Source: an uncultured Prevotellaceae bacterium (GTDB lineage Bacteria > Bacteroidota > Bacteroidia > Bacteroidales > Bacteroidaceae). Taken from it: a stretch of 27,684 nt of DNA. Position 1 is the stretch's first letter, and every line of letters starts with the position of its first letter. The notes below the pieces were generated by a model. The model did not search any database. It was given only the letters and a program-made list of their open reading frames with translations, and was not told where the DNA came from. The DNA lies in assembly GCA_900315105.1 (NCBI GenBank), contig OMXX01000103.1, positions 1 through 27,684 of the forward strand, given 5' to 3'. Of the stretch, positions 13,696 through 22,436 are shown piece by piece. The position numbers and the translations under genes are program-made.

Positions 13696-15189
13696 ATGAC
13701 AATAGAAGAAATACAGGCTCGCAAAGAATGCCAGACATTCGATTGTAAGAGCATTCAGATTGACCCCAAGGCATTAGCAATACCTATTGTGGCTATGGCT
13801 AATGCCGATGGTGGTGTGCTTGCCATTGGCGTTTCTGACAAGACTCGCAGAATAGAAGGGATTAATGGAAACGAGGAACGGCTCAATGAGTTGCTTCGCG
13901 TCCCTTTTGATTTCTGCAATCCGTCTGTAAAAGTTAGGTGCGAGTATTTTCCTTGTACGGATTATAGTGGTAAGGAGAATCGCATTCTTCTGATGCACAT
14001 TCCTGCAAGCGGACAACTTCATACCAATCAGGCGGACGAATGTTTCATGCGTGTTGGCGACAAGAGCAAGAAACTCAACTTTGACGAACGCATGCAACTC
14101 CTCTATGATAAGGGCGAACGATATTACGAAGACAAGGATGTTTATGGTGCTACCATCGATGATATTGACATGACTCTTGTCAATGATTATATTAGTGTCA
14201 TCGGCTATGGGAAGTCTGGCATGGAGTATCTGCGAGAGAATAATGATTTCGTTATAGAGGCAGATGGGCAGCAGAAAGTAAGTACTGCATGCATCCTTCT
14301 CTTTGGCAAGAATCCACAGCGTTTCTTCCCTCGTGCCCGCACTCGCTTCATCCGTTATGAAGGAAAAGAGGAGAAAGTGGGCAGAGACATGAATGTTATC
14401 AAGGATGTGACATTCGAGGGTGCGATACTTCAGCAGGTTCGAAGCACTATCAGCTATTTGGAAACGCAAGTCAGTGAACACTCATTCCTCGGAGAGCATG
14501 GTGTTTTCGTTACTCGTCGCAACTACTCAAAGTACGCCATACAAGAGATGGTTGTCAATAGTTGCTGTCACAGAGCCTACAACATCAAAGGCACCGAGAT
14601 ACAGATAAAAATGTTCGATGATCGCCTTGTCTTTGAGACTCCAGGAGATTTGCCTGGGCTAGTGAGACCAGACAACATACGTCATACCCACTTTTCTCGT
14701 AATCCCAAGATCGCCCAATACCTAAAGGCATACAAGTATGTCAAGGAGTTTGGCGAGGGTATTGACCGTATCTGTAGCGAGTTGGAAACAAAAGGTTGTG
14801 CTATCCCATCATTCCATGTCGATGCATTCATCCTGAAGGCAACATTGATGGCAGAGTGGACATCCGAAAAAGAGTTTGACCGTTCAAGTACCGTCCAAGT
14901 ACCGCCCAAGAATGATGATACGATAAATCATCAAGTAAATATCACGAAACTATCTGATAGACAGCGTAGAATCTATGATACAATAAAGAATGGTACGATA
15001 AATGGTACGATAAATGGTACGATAAATGATACGATAAATGATACGATAAATGCCAAAGTGTTATCTGAAGCTTTAGGCACAAGTGTCATAACCATCAAAC
15101 GAGACCTCTATGTCCTTCGTGACATGAATCTCATTCGGTATGTGGGCAGTAATAAAACGGGGCATTGGGAGATTGTTGATAACCAATAA
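13696..15189 (+). CDS. AlbA_2 / HATPase regulator with winged helix
   Basis: A 497-residue protein. The N-terminal AlbA_2 (Schlafen-like) domain is at about 1-130, with FDCKSIQIDPKALAIPIVAM and NADGGVLAIGVSD in the places typical of the family. A HATPase_c_4-type domain lies at about 275-375 (AIQEMVVNSCCHRAY, VKEFGEGIDRI). A linker with five TIN[G/D]T repeats (about 430-452) precedes a C-terminal winged helix (SEALGTSVITIKRDLYVLRD). Proteins of this plan act as ATP-binding transcription regulators or defence accessories; the nucleotide and target are unknown. It lies between the XRE gene and the methyltransferases. The linker repeat is a perfect DNA minisatellite (see 14989-15048). Confident as to family, unsure of role. 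Confidence 0.85.
   Translation: MTIEEIQARKECQTFDCKSIQIDPKALAIPIVAMANADGGVLAIGVSDKTRRIEGINGNEERLNELLRVPFDFCNPSVKVRCEYFPCTDYSGKENRILLMHIPASGQLHTNQADECFMRVGDKSKKLNFDERMQLLYDKGERYYEDKDVYGATIDDIDMTLVNDYISVIGYGKSGMEYLRENNDFVIEADGQQKVSTACILLFGKNPQRFFPRARTRFIRYEGKEEKVGRDMNVIKDVTFEGAILQQVRSTISYLETQVSEHSFLGEHGVFVTRRNYSKYAIQEMVVNSCCHRAYNIKGTEIQIKMFDDRLVFETPGDLPGLVRPDNIRHTHFSRNPKIAQYLKAYKYVKEFGEGIDRICSELETKGCAIPSFHVDAFILKATLMAEWTSEKEFDRSSTVQVPPKNDDTINHQVNITKLSDRQRRIYDTIKNGTINGTINGTINDTINDTINAKVLSEALGTSVITIKRDLYVLRDMNLIRYVGSNKTGHWEIVDNQ
14989..15048 (+). repeat. Five tandem 12-bp repeats in the AlbA_2 gene
   Basis: Units AATGGTACGATA (three times) then AATGATACGATA (twice), encoding NGTI and NDTI repeats. 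Twelve is a multiple of three, so slippage would change linker length without breaking the frame. Confidence 0.92.
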
Positions 15190-15254
15190 TGGCAGACATC
15201 ATTCCTGCCTTTGAGAAAATAGAAATGAAGTTGAATAATATAACGGCAAAATAA
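15189..15254 (+). CDS. Possible 21-residue translationally coupled leader ORF
   Basis: ATG at 15189 overlaps the TAA of the AlbA_2 gene (TAATG) and runs to a TAA at 15252-15254, 4 nt before the ATG of the first methyltransferase. The product MADIIPAFEKIEMKLNNITA is not recognised. It may only carry ribosomes across the gap, may be a remnant of a lost gene, or may be chance. Confidence 0.25.
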   Translation: MADIIPAFEKIEMKLNNITAK

Positions 15255-15258
15255 TAAT

Positions 15259-16482
15259 ATGCCAAAGAAAAAATATACATTTATAGATTTATTTGCAGGA
15301 TGTGGTGGGCTCTCTGAAGGTTTCTATCGAGTAGGATTCAAGGCGCTTGCCCATGTTGAGATAAACCATTGGGCATGTGAGACGTTGCGTACTCGTATGC
15401 GTTATTATGGATACTCCAACATTGATAAAGGTGTTATTGAACACGACATTACTGCGGATGATATCATAGATAGAATTGAACAAGCAACCAGTGGCACCTC
15501 TCCTGACATCATTATTGGCGGTCCTCCATGCCAAGCATATTCAACAGCAGGAAGAGTACGTGATGGTAAAGGCATGTCGCAAGACCCTCGTAATTTTCTT
15601 TTTGAAAGTTACGTGCGCATTCTTGATCATTATCGTCCCAAATTCTTCGTTTTTGAAAATGTAACAGGCATTTTGTCTGCCAAGGTCAATGGAAAGCTAA
15701 TTTTTCCCCAAGTTCTTAAAGCGTTGGGACGAGAATACAAGTTGGTTGATGATCCTAATATACTTCTTCATAACACTGCAAATTATGGAGTTCCTCAAAT
15801 TAGAAAAAGAATCATTATCATGGGAGTCCGTAAAGATATAGAGGATAAAGATGCTATTGATTTGTACAAAGACGTTAAAAAAACGAATTATGATCCAGAT
15901 ATGCCCAAAGAGGTGCGTAAAGGATTAAAACGCTTTGTTGATGTAAAAGAAGCAATTGGCGATTTGCCCCCAGTTGCCCCAGGGCAAGATGGCTCGACTA
16001 TAAGCTTCAACTACCCTTGCGATAATGAATTTCTCAGAAGAATAGGTTCTGCAGGCGTACATCCATTGATGGATCACATTGCTCGCAATCATAATGCTAA
16101 AGACAGAGAGCGTTTTAAGGTTATGATAGACAATAACTGGTCATTTGGAGAGATGCGTAAAGCAAGACCAGACTTGGAGCACGAACATGCAAGAGTTTTT
16201 GATAACAGCTATGTTGTTCAATGGTGGAACCTCCCATCAAAGACAATTCTTGCACATATTCATAAAGATGGATTTCAATTTATCCACCCTGATGGAGCGC
16301 AACTACGCTCCTTCACTGTAAGAGAGGCCGCAAGAATACAGTCCTTCCCTGATGATTTTGTCTTCGAGGGTTCTCGGGGAGAGAAGTATAAACAGATTGG
16401 TAATGCCGTTCCTGTTTTGTTTGCAGAAGCTTTGGCAAAGTCCCTAAAGAAAAATTTAGATGATTTAAAAAATGATATTTGA
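15259..16482 (+). CDS. DNA (cytosine-5)-methyltransferase 1 of a LlaJI/BsuMI-like system
   Basis: A 407-residue protein with all main C5-methyltransferase motifs in order: I FIDLFAGCGGLSEGF (about 8-22, S-adenosylmethionine binding), IV GGPPCQAYS (87-95, catalytic Cys91), VI ENV (133-135), VIII QIRKR (180-184), and IX/X EAARIQSFPDDF and QIGNAVP near residues 355-384. The region between VIII and IX (about 190-350) is the target recognition domain; its site cannot be read. It transfers a methyl group to cytosine C5 to mark self DNA. It overlaps the second methyltransferase by 11 nt, so the two are co-translated. In LlaJI, two such enzymes each methylate one strand of an asymmetric site. Confidence 0.93.
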   Translation: MPKKKYTFIDLFAGCGGLSEGFYRVGFKALAHVEINHWACETLRTRMRYYGYSNIDKGVIEHDITADDIIDRIEQATSGTSPDIIIGGPPCQAYSTAGRVRDGKGMSQDPRNFLFESYVRILDHYRPKFFVFENVTGILSAKVNGKLIFPQVLKALGREYKLVDDPNILLHNTANYGVPQIRKRIIIMGVRKDIEDKDAIDLYKDVKKTNYDPDMPKEVRKGLKRFVDVKEAIGDLPPVAPGQDGSTISFNYPCDNEFLRRIGSAGVHPLMDHIARNHNAKDRERFKVMIDNNWSFGEMRKARPDLEHEHARVFDNSYVVQWWNLPSKTILAHIHKDGFQFIHPDGAQLRSFTVREAARIQSFPDDFVFEGSRGEKYKQIGNAVPVLFAEALAKSLKKNLDDLKNDI

Positions 16483-17977
16483 ATCTGTTAATAATATAAC
16501 GAGCAAGGATGAGTTTCTTGAAAAAATACTCATTTACATACGTTTAGTTGAGGTTTTTGCTGAACGTAATAAGTTTGTTATCCCTACAAATATTGTATTG
16601 AACTCGGCTCTTGAAAAAGAGTTGATCAATATTGGCGTAATTGGCAAATCTGAAGAAATCAATGAACTTAATAAGGTTCTGAAGAAGGATTATTCTCGAT
16701 TTATCGATTGTGTACATTTCTATTTATGTCATAAAAAAGAAATGGGCACGCTGTTGGATAAGCTAAGTAATGAAAAAAGAAGGAAATTACAAGAGAAAGA
16801 AAAACAAAACTCAAAGCCAACTTTTGTCGATTTCTTTGCAGGAGCAGGCGGTCTAAGCTGTGGATTTGTCCAAGCTGGTTTTAAGGTTGTATTTGCCAAC
16901 GACTTTGAAGATGTATGTGTACGCACATATCGATTCAATCACCCAGAGCTACCCGCCAATAAGGTATTGAAAGGTGATATACGCCAGATTGTTGATAATA
17001 TTAGGGATTACGTAACTGAGCCTATTGATATGGTGGTTGGTGGACCACCATGCCAAGGTTTTAGTTCGGCTAATCAGCAACGTATTATTGATGATCCTAG
17101 AAATGAGTTGTATAAGTATTTTATCAAAGCCATTAAGCAGCTTCTCCCCAAATTTGTAGTCATGGAGAATGTTAAAGGAATGCTTTCTGTTGCAGGGCAA
17201 GTCGTTGAGGATTACAATAATATCAAAGTTGAGCGAAATGGTACTACCTACAGTTACAATGTAGCATACAAACTGTTGAATTCTGCTGATTTTTCAGTTG
17301 CTCAAAGCCGAGAACGGCTTATATATATCGCAATTAGGACTGATGTTTCTGAGTCAAAAAATATCACACCAGAGGGCATTTTTGAACAGATAGAAGAGGC
17401 AAACAAAGGGAAGAAAACTTATGTTTTAAAAGATGCTTTAGACTATATAAAGCCTCTCGATGCTCCACGCGTAAAAAACATGAACGAGGTTGATGACGAA
17501 AAGACGGGAAAGAAGATAGATGTCAATAATTACTTAGGTAATGAAAATGACTATCTCAAGTTAATTAATGGAAATAGAGAAATACCTTTCCTCTATAACC
17601 ACAAAGCTCGCTTTGTAAATGACATCAATTACGATATTTATCGACTTTTAAATCAAGGTGATGATGCATCAGATCCTAAGATTGCTGATATTATGCCATA
17701 CACCAATCGCCTCCATTGTTTTAAAGATAAATACTATAAATTAAGGGCAGATTATCCGTCAAGAACAATCACTGCTCATTTACGCATGGATTGCCATTCT
17801 CATATACATCCATTCCAGATAAGAGCATTAACCCCACGTGAGGCTGCACGTTGCCAGTCTTTTCCAGATGATTACATGTTCTTAGGTGCTTATTTGAAAA
17901 CGTATATGCAAATTGGCAATGCGGTTCCATGTATTATGGCCAAAGGAATAGCGTCAATAATCAAGAAATACATATAA
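16472..17977 (+). CDS. DNA (cytosine-5)-methyltransferase 2 of a LlaJI/BsuMI-like system
   Basis: A 501-residue protein. About 115 N-terminal residues form a helical, charged extension not seen in the first enzyme. Then come motif I FVDFFAGAGGLSCGF (about 118-132), IV GGPPCQGFS (190-198, catalytic Cys194), VI ENV (232-234), VIII QSRERL (about 277-282), and IX/X EAARCQSFPDDY and QIGNAVP near residues 463-491. The target recognition region (about 295-455) has no obvious similarity to that of the first enzyme, which suggests different half-sites or different sites. It overlaps the previous gene by 11 nt and ends 2 nt before the McrB-like gene. Confidence 0.93.
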   Translation: MIFESVNNITSKDEFLEKILIYIRLVEVFAERNKFVIPTNIVLNSALEKELINIGVIGKSEEINELNKVLKKDYSRFIDCVHFYLCHKKEMGTLLDKLSNEKRRKLQEKEKQNSKPTFVDFFAGAGGLSCGFVQAGFKVVFANDFEDVCVRTYRFNHPELPANKVLKGDIRQIVDNIRDYVTEPIDMVVGGPPCQGFSSANQQRIIDDPRNELYKYFIKAIKQLLPKFVVMENVKGMLSVAGQVVEDYNNIKVERNGTTYSYNVAYKLLNSADFSVAQSRERLIYIAIRTDVSESKNITPEGIFEQIEEANKGKKTYVLKDALDYIKPLDAPRVKNMNEVDDEKTGKKIDVNNYLGNENDYLKLINGNREIPFLYNHKARFVNDINYDIYRLLNQGDDASDPKIADIMPYTNRLHCFKDKYYKLRADYPSRTITAHLRMDCHSHIHPFQIRALTPREAARCQSFPDDYMFLGAYLKTYMQIGNAVPCIMAKGIASIIKKYI

Positions 17978-17979
17978 TT

Positions 17980-19959
17980 ATGAGTAACACGAAATTAATT
18001 CAGTACACTCACCGTCCTAATATGACAGAATTGGGTATGGGAAATACGCATGAAACATACATGCTTATTAATACAAATACTGATTTGTCTGGAATCTTTC
18101 CACCTTCAATAGAAGTGAAGGTGAGAGATGCAGTATCTGGCAAGCATTACTCCTTAAAATCTTCTGATGGAAGAGAATTTCGTGTAAACCAGATGGGAGA
18201 TTTGTATCGTGATTATAATGTTCATCCGGGAGATGAAATTGTTATTACTAAAATCGAGAATGAGAACACATCAGATCTTTGCGTAAATGTCATACAATAT
18301 CAACGTGTAGTTTTGTTGGTGAATTCCAACGGTACGGAAATTGTAAATATTGACCGATTAAATAGCTACAATCTTGATAATGGGATATACCAAATTAATG
18401 TTTCTGATAGGGGAAAACAAAACATTCTTAAGATTTCATTTAGGGAGTCAAGAAAAAAGAGATCGGATTCTCCCAATACAACAGATTTCTATACTGCACA
18501 AATAGATGGGCAACCTCTTGCAAATGGAACTTATTATTTGACACTTGGAGGCTCCTCTTCTCTTGCGATGCTTCCCAAGAGCGAATACAATGTTGTGCAA
18601 TTTGATAATGTTGTGTTCAATACTTTATTAAATAGCAAAAAGAATAACTTTGAGAGTAAGCTTGAAGACAATTGTTATGCATTCTTTACTGCCGCAATCA
18701 AGTCGAAGCCGTTCTTGCTTCTTGCAGGTATTTCTGGTACAGGTAAGAGCCGCATAGTACGAGAATTTGCATTCAAGTCATGCCCAGAATATTTGCAAGA
18801 TAAGGACGGTACAACTCCAGGTAACTACTGCATGATAGAGGTGAAACCGAATTGGCATGACTCAACCGAATTGTTGGGCTACTATAGCCGTCTCGGAAAT
18901 AAACCCGGTTATCAGTTTACGAAGTTCGTTAAATTCTTGGTGAAGGCTAAGATGTACCCTGATGTGCCATTCTTTGTTTGTTTGGATGAAATGAATTTGG
19001 CTCCTGTGGAACAATACTTTGCTGAGATTCTAAGTATATTAGAAACACGTAAAGTGGTAATAGGAGAAGATGGCAACAAGACCATAAAGACAGAAGCCAT
19101 CATCGATGCAGAACATTTTAAGGCTCTCGGGAAGATAGGTGGTTTTGCACCGAACTTTACAGATCGTGACATCTACATGAAACTGTACGACATAGATACA
19201 GAAAGTGATATCGATGAAGCGGTAGGCAAACGTACTGACCTAAAAACAGAAGGTCTAACCCTTCCTGACAATGTTGTAATCATTGGTACAGTCAATATGG
19301 ATGATACCACGCATCAGTTCTCCCGTAAGGTGATTGACCGTGCCATGACTATAGAAATGAATGGAGGCAATCTGCGCACAATGTTCGGTGGCAGCAAGAA
19401 CTTGGAGTATCTTCCTGATGAAAAGCAAAAGGAATGGCAAAATGCATTTATTCGTAGATATGTAACAGCTGACGAGGTTCTGGAGGCACATTCAGATGTT
19501 GCAAAAGAATTAGTAGAAAAACTTCCTGCACAGTTGGAGGAAATCAACAAGGCGTTGAAAGGAACTCCTTTTGAGGTTAGTTATCGCGTGCTGAACGAAC
19601 TGACTATTATGGTTGGTGTGATGCTCGATGAAGGTATGGATTTAGATGATGCCATCGCACAATCTGTAAATAACATTCTGTTGATGAAGATTCTACCACG
19701 CATTGAGGGCGATGCAGAAATGTTTGCATTGTCAAGAGAATACAAGACAAAAGTTGGTGTAACGTATGATAACCGATTGGAATGGTTGAAAAATATTGCG
19801 CCAGACATCAAGGAACCATTGACTGATGCTGAATCTGATAATAACGATACAGAAGAAAAGGCAGAAGCTGTCAAAGAGCACCAACCTACTGCAAAAGATA
19901 AGATACAAGAAATGATTGACCGACTGAATAATCAGGAGTTCACTCGTTTCTGGCCATAA
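17980..19959 (+). CDS. McrB-like AAA+ restriction subunit
   Basis: A 659-residue protein from the ATG at 17980; an upstream frame start at 17929 would overlap the methyltransferase and adds unrelated residues. Residues 1 to about 215 are a beta-rich region of unknown fold, probably the DNA-recognition part. The AAA+ module then shows Walker A GISGTGKS (250-257), Walker B CLDEMNLA (Asp336, Glu337) and the sensor GTVNMDDTT (Asn439), in the style of McrB, whose family uses GTP. A C-terminal helical lid and a Glu/Asp-rich tail follow. It probably forms a ring that recognises or translocates DNA and drives the nuclease encoded 17 nt downstream. It matches R1.LlaJI in type and position. GTP rather than ATP use is inference. 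Confidence 0.9.
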   Translation: MSNTKLIQYTHRPNMTELGMGNTHETYMLINTNTDLSGIFPPSIEVKVRDAVSGKHYSLKSSDGREFRVNQMGDLYRDYNVHPGDEIVITKIENENTSDLCVNVIQYQRVVLLVNSNGTEIVNIDRLNSYNLDNGIYQINVSDRGKQNILKISFRESRKKRSDSPNTTDFYTAQIDGQPLANGTYYLTLGGSSSLAMLPKSEYNVVQFDNVVFNTLLNSKKNNFESKLEDNCYAFFTAAIKSKPFLLLAGISGTGKSRIVREFAFKSCPEYLQDKDGTTPGNYCMIEVKPNWHDSTELLGYYSRLGNKPGYQFTKFVKFLVKAKMYPDVPFFVCLDEMNLAPVEQYFAEILSILETRKVVIGEDGNKTIKTEAIIDAEHFKALGKIGGFAPNFTDRDIYMKLYDIDTESDIDEAVGKRTDLKTEGLTLPDNVVIIGTVNMDDTTHQFSRKVIDRAMTIEMNGGNLRTMFGGSKNLEYLPDEKQKEWQNAFIRRYVTADEVLEAHSDVAKELVEKLPAQLEEINKALKGTPFEVSYRVLNELTIMVGVMLDEGMDLDDAIAQSVNNILLMKILPRIEGDAEMFALSREYKTKVGVTYDNRLEWLKNIAPDIKEPLTDAESDNNDTEEKAEAVKEHQPTAKDKIQEMIDRLNNQEFTRFWP

Positions 19960-19976
19960 TTGTATAGAAAGGATAT

Positions 19977-22418
19977 ATGCAGACAGAGGTTTTAAGATTC
20001 ATTCATCCCGACTATGAGGTGATTGTCCGCACGCAAGACATTAGCTATTCGTGGGAACGCTTCAAGGGACGCATCAATTATTCAAGGAGAGACAATCCTA
20101 ATATTGATGCGCCAGAGGCTTATTGTCGTTACACCTCAAAAGATGAATGTGAACTTTGCCTATACAGTCCTATAATAGGGAAGAAAACCGATGAGGAAGA
20201 GGAAACAAGACTTGATGCAGGCAAGGTGTGGGATAACGTGTGGCCTGTCATCTTTGAAACCTGCAAATATCAAGTCCGTTTACTATTCCATGGTGTTGAT
20301 AAGGACTCCGTCCCAGAAATCCGACATGTACGAAAAGACATAGAGGATAGCTTCTTTGTTGATGAAGAGTTGAATGGAAGGGAAGAAAAATCCCTCACGG
20401 GAGAGTTAGACTTCTTGAATGAGCCAGGAGTGTTCAAACTAGATTTCTCCTATCAGAAGAATGGTGTCCGTAAAGACAGCTATGTTACGTTTGATGTGGT
20501 ATCGCCCAAACTCGACACAAAGAACGATTATAAGTCGCTATTGCGAGAGGTTAACGAGGAGTATGAAAACGTAATATATCGCTATCTGAGCATCACTCTT
20601 CAGCAATTCAGTAGAGGACGAATCAATACCGATGCTACATGGATGGCTGCATTCCAAAGCGTTGTTGATGATTACGTGAAGAACGTTAACCGTGTAATTC
20701 AGAATCCACATTCACAGATTGTGAACTTCCGTACATCACGAAAAGCAGAACAAATCAAGTTCTGGACTCCTGCCATGGAAGAACGCTATGGCGAAGTGGA
20801 GAAGGAAGGGAAACTAGAAGAGTATTACTTTGGCTATAATGAAGTGCGTTCTACTCACGACACGATGGAGAACCGTTTCGTGAAATATACTCTTCAAAGC
20901 ATTGGACGACGACTTTCTTCTGTAATAACCACCGTACTCAGCTCATCACAAGAAGAACTCTCAGAACGTCATCGCAAGATGTGGACAGACTATCAAGATT
21001 CTTTGAGAAGACTGTCAAAACACCCCTTTTTCAAAACAGTAGGTCGCTTCGATGGAATGAAACAAGAAAGCCTTGTGCTGCAAAATCGACTGGGGTATCA
21101 GCAAATATATAAGGACTGGTTGAAACTGAAACGAGGGATTGACTTGTATAATGGAGCTGCGAACATTGGTACCCTACAGATATGGGAAATCTATGAGCTT
21201 TGGTGTTTTATCAAGATGAAGAAGCTTGTGGCCGATGCTATGGGCATTGATCATAATAAGCCTTCGCATGAACAACTGATAACAGAGCCAAAAGGAACGC
21301 TACTCAATCCATTTACAAATTCTTCGTTGGAACATATTGTAGAATATCGTTATCCAGTAGCAGAGGATGATGATACGGAAGAACGCAAGGCACAACTTGC
21401 TGCACATGAGGGTGACGTGGTTACCCTTCATTACCAGCATACGTTTAACCGCACAAGTGGTAAAGAAGAGTATGGCATGGGCATCAATACTGCAACAACA
21501 GAGCAACGTCCAGACATTGTACTTAATATTCGCAAGGCATCGGGCGAAGTTGTCTTGACCTATCTGTATGATGCGAAGTATCGTGTCATCAACGACAAGA
21601 AGCTTGACAAAGACTTTGAGGAACAAGATATTGTCGAAATTGCAGATTTGCCAGGAGGAGATTATCCGCCAACGGATGCAATCAATCAGATGCACCGCTA
21701 CCGTGATGCTATTTATTATAGTAAAGAGCATGAACCATATCGCTCTAAGGAAATAATTGGTGGCTACATTCTTTTCCCTGGTCGTGGTAGCGACGAATAC
21801 GTCAAAAAACGTTACTATAGTGCGAGTGTAGAGAGTGTGAATATCGGAGCATTCCCTTTGCTGCCAAATAGTGACTCCTTACTGAGAGCGCATTTGGATG
21901 ATATCTTGATGAAATATACGGCTGCAGATACTCATGTAGCTAAAGCCAAGCCACAACGCACATTGGCATACGTTACTGAAGAAGAAAAGGCAGGAATGTT
22001 GCCTGATGATTTGGTAATGGTTGCTGTTGCCGGCAGCGAAGAGAAACGTCAATGGACATTTGACAATCTTTGGTATAACATACCTTTGGAAAAAATTGCC
22101 GATTCTCCATGGAACCAAGCGAAGTATCTTCTCTTGTATGTAAAAGGAGAGAAATTCGTGGGCAATCTCTGTAAGATTGTCCGTACAAAGCATGATGTAT
22201 GGACAAAGGAAAAGTTGGTAGAAGGGAACTATCCTGATGCTCCCAGTCATTCAGCCTACTTCATGATTCGAATAAGAAAGCCAAGTGATACTGATGCTGA
22301 CTTGCAAAAGTTGCAATTCAATGTAAAAGACATCTCCAATAAGTATTGGGGCAATGAACGCATGGCATTTATGCTTGTCAAGTTGAATAGCTTGGAGAAT
22401 GTTGTTGATAGAGTGTAA
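19977..22418 (+). CDS. McrC-like DUF2357 PD-(D/E)XK nuclease subunit
   Basis: An 813-residue protein of the DUF2357 type that pairs with McrB-like ATPases. The nuclease core is near residues 500-540: RPDIVL (Asp513), 18 residues later LYDAKYR (Asp532, Lys534), giving a complete PD-(D/E)XK site, so it should be able to cut DNA. The large N-terminal part (about 1-380, with WERFKGRINYSRRDNPNI and many charged helices) would contact the AAA+ ring. The C-terminal part (about 650-813) may be a further binding domain. It is much longer than E. coli McrC (about 350 residues) but normal for DUF2357 proteins. Its position after two methyltransferases and an McrB-like gene matches R2 of LlaJI. Confidence 0.88.
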   Translation: MQTEVLRFIHPDYEVIVRTQDISYSWERFKGRINYSRRDNPNIDAPEAYCRYTSKDECELCLYSPIIGKKTDEEEETRLDAGKVWDNVWPVIFETCKYQVRLLFHGVDKDSVPEIRHVRKDIEDSFFVDEELNGREEKSLTGELDFLNEPGVFKLDFSYQKNGVRKDSYVTFDVVSPKLDTKNDYKSLLREVNEEYENVIYRYLSITLQQFSRGRINTDATWMAAFQSVVDDYVKNVNRVIQNPHSQIVNFRTSRKAEQIKFWTPAMEERYGEVEKEGKLEEYYFGYNEVRSTHDTMENRFVKYTLQSIGRRLSSVITTVLSSSQEELSERHRKMWTDYQDSLRRLSKHPFFKTVGRFDGMKQESLVLQNRLGYQQIYKDWLKLKRGIDLYNGAANIGTLQIWEIYELWCFIKMKKLVADAMGIDHNKPSHEQLITEPKGTLLNPFTNSSLEHIVEYRYPVAEDDDTEERKAQLAAHEGDVVTLHYQHTFNRTSGKEEYGMGINTATTEQRPDIVLNIRKASGEVVLTYLYDAKYRVINDKKLDKDFEEQDIVEIADLPGGDYPPTDAINQMHRYRDAIYYSKEHEPYRSKEIIGGYILFPGRGSDEYVKKRYYSASVESVNIGAFPLLPNSDSLLRAHLDDILMKYTAADTHVAKAKPQRTLAYVTEEEKAGMLPDDLVMVAVAGSEEKRQWTFDNLWYNIPLEKIADSPWNQAKYLLLYVKGEKFVGNLCKIVRTKHDVWTKEKLVEGNYPDAPSHSAYFMIRIRKPSDTDADLQKLQFNVKDISNKYWGNERMAFMLVKLNSLENVVDRV

Positions 22419-22436
22419 ATGAAATCTTATATTTAA

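Noticed and set aside
17929..17979. Upstream start for the McrB-like gene
   Set aside because: The extra 17 residues overlap the end of methyltransferase 2, while an ATG lies 2 nt after its stop at 17980.
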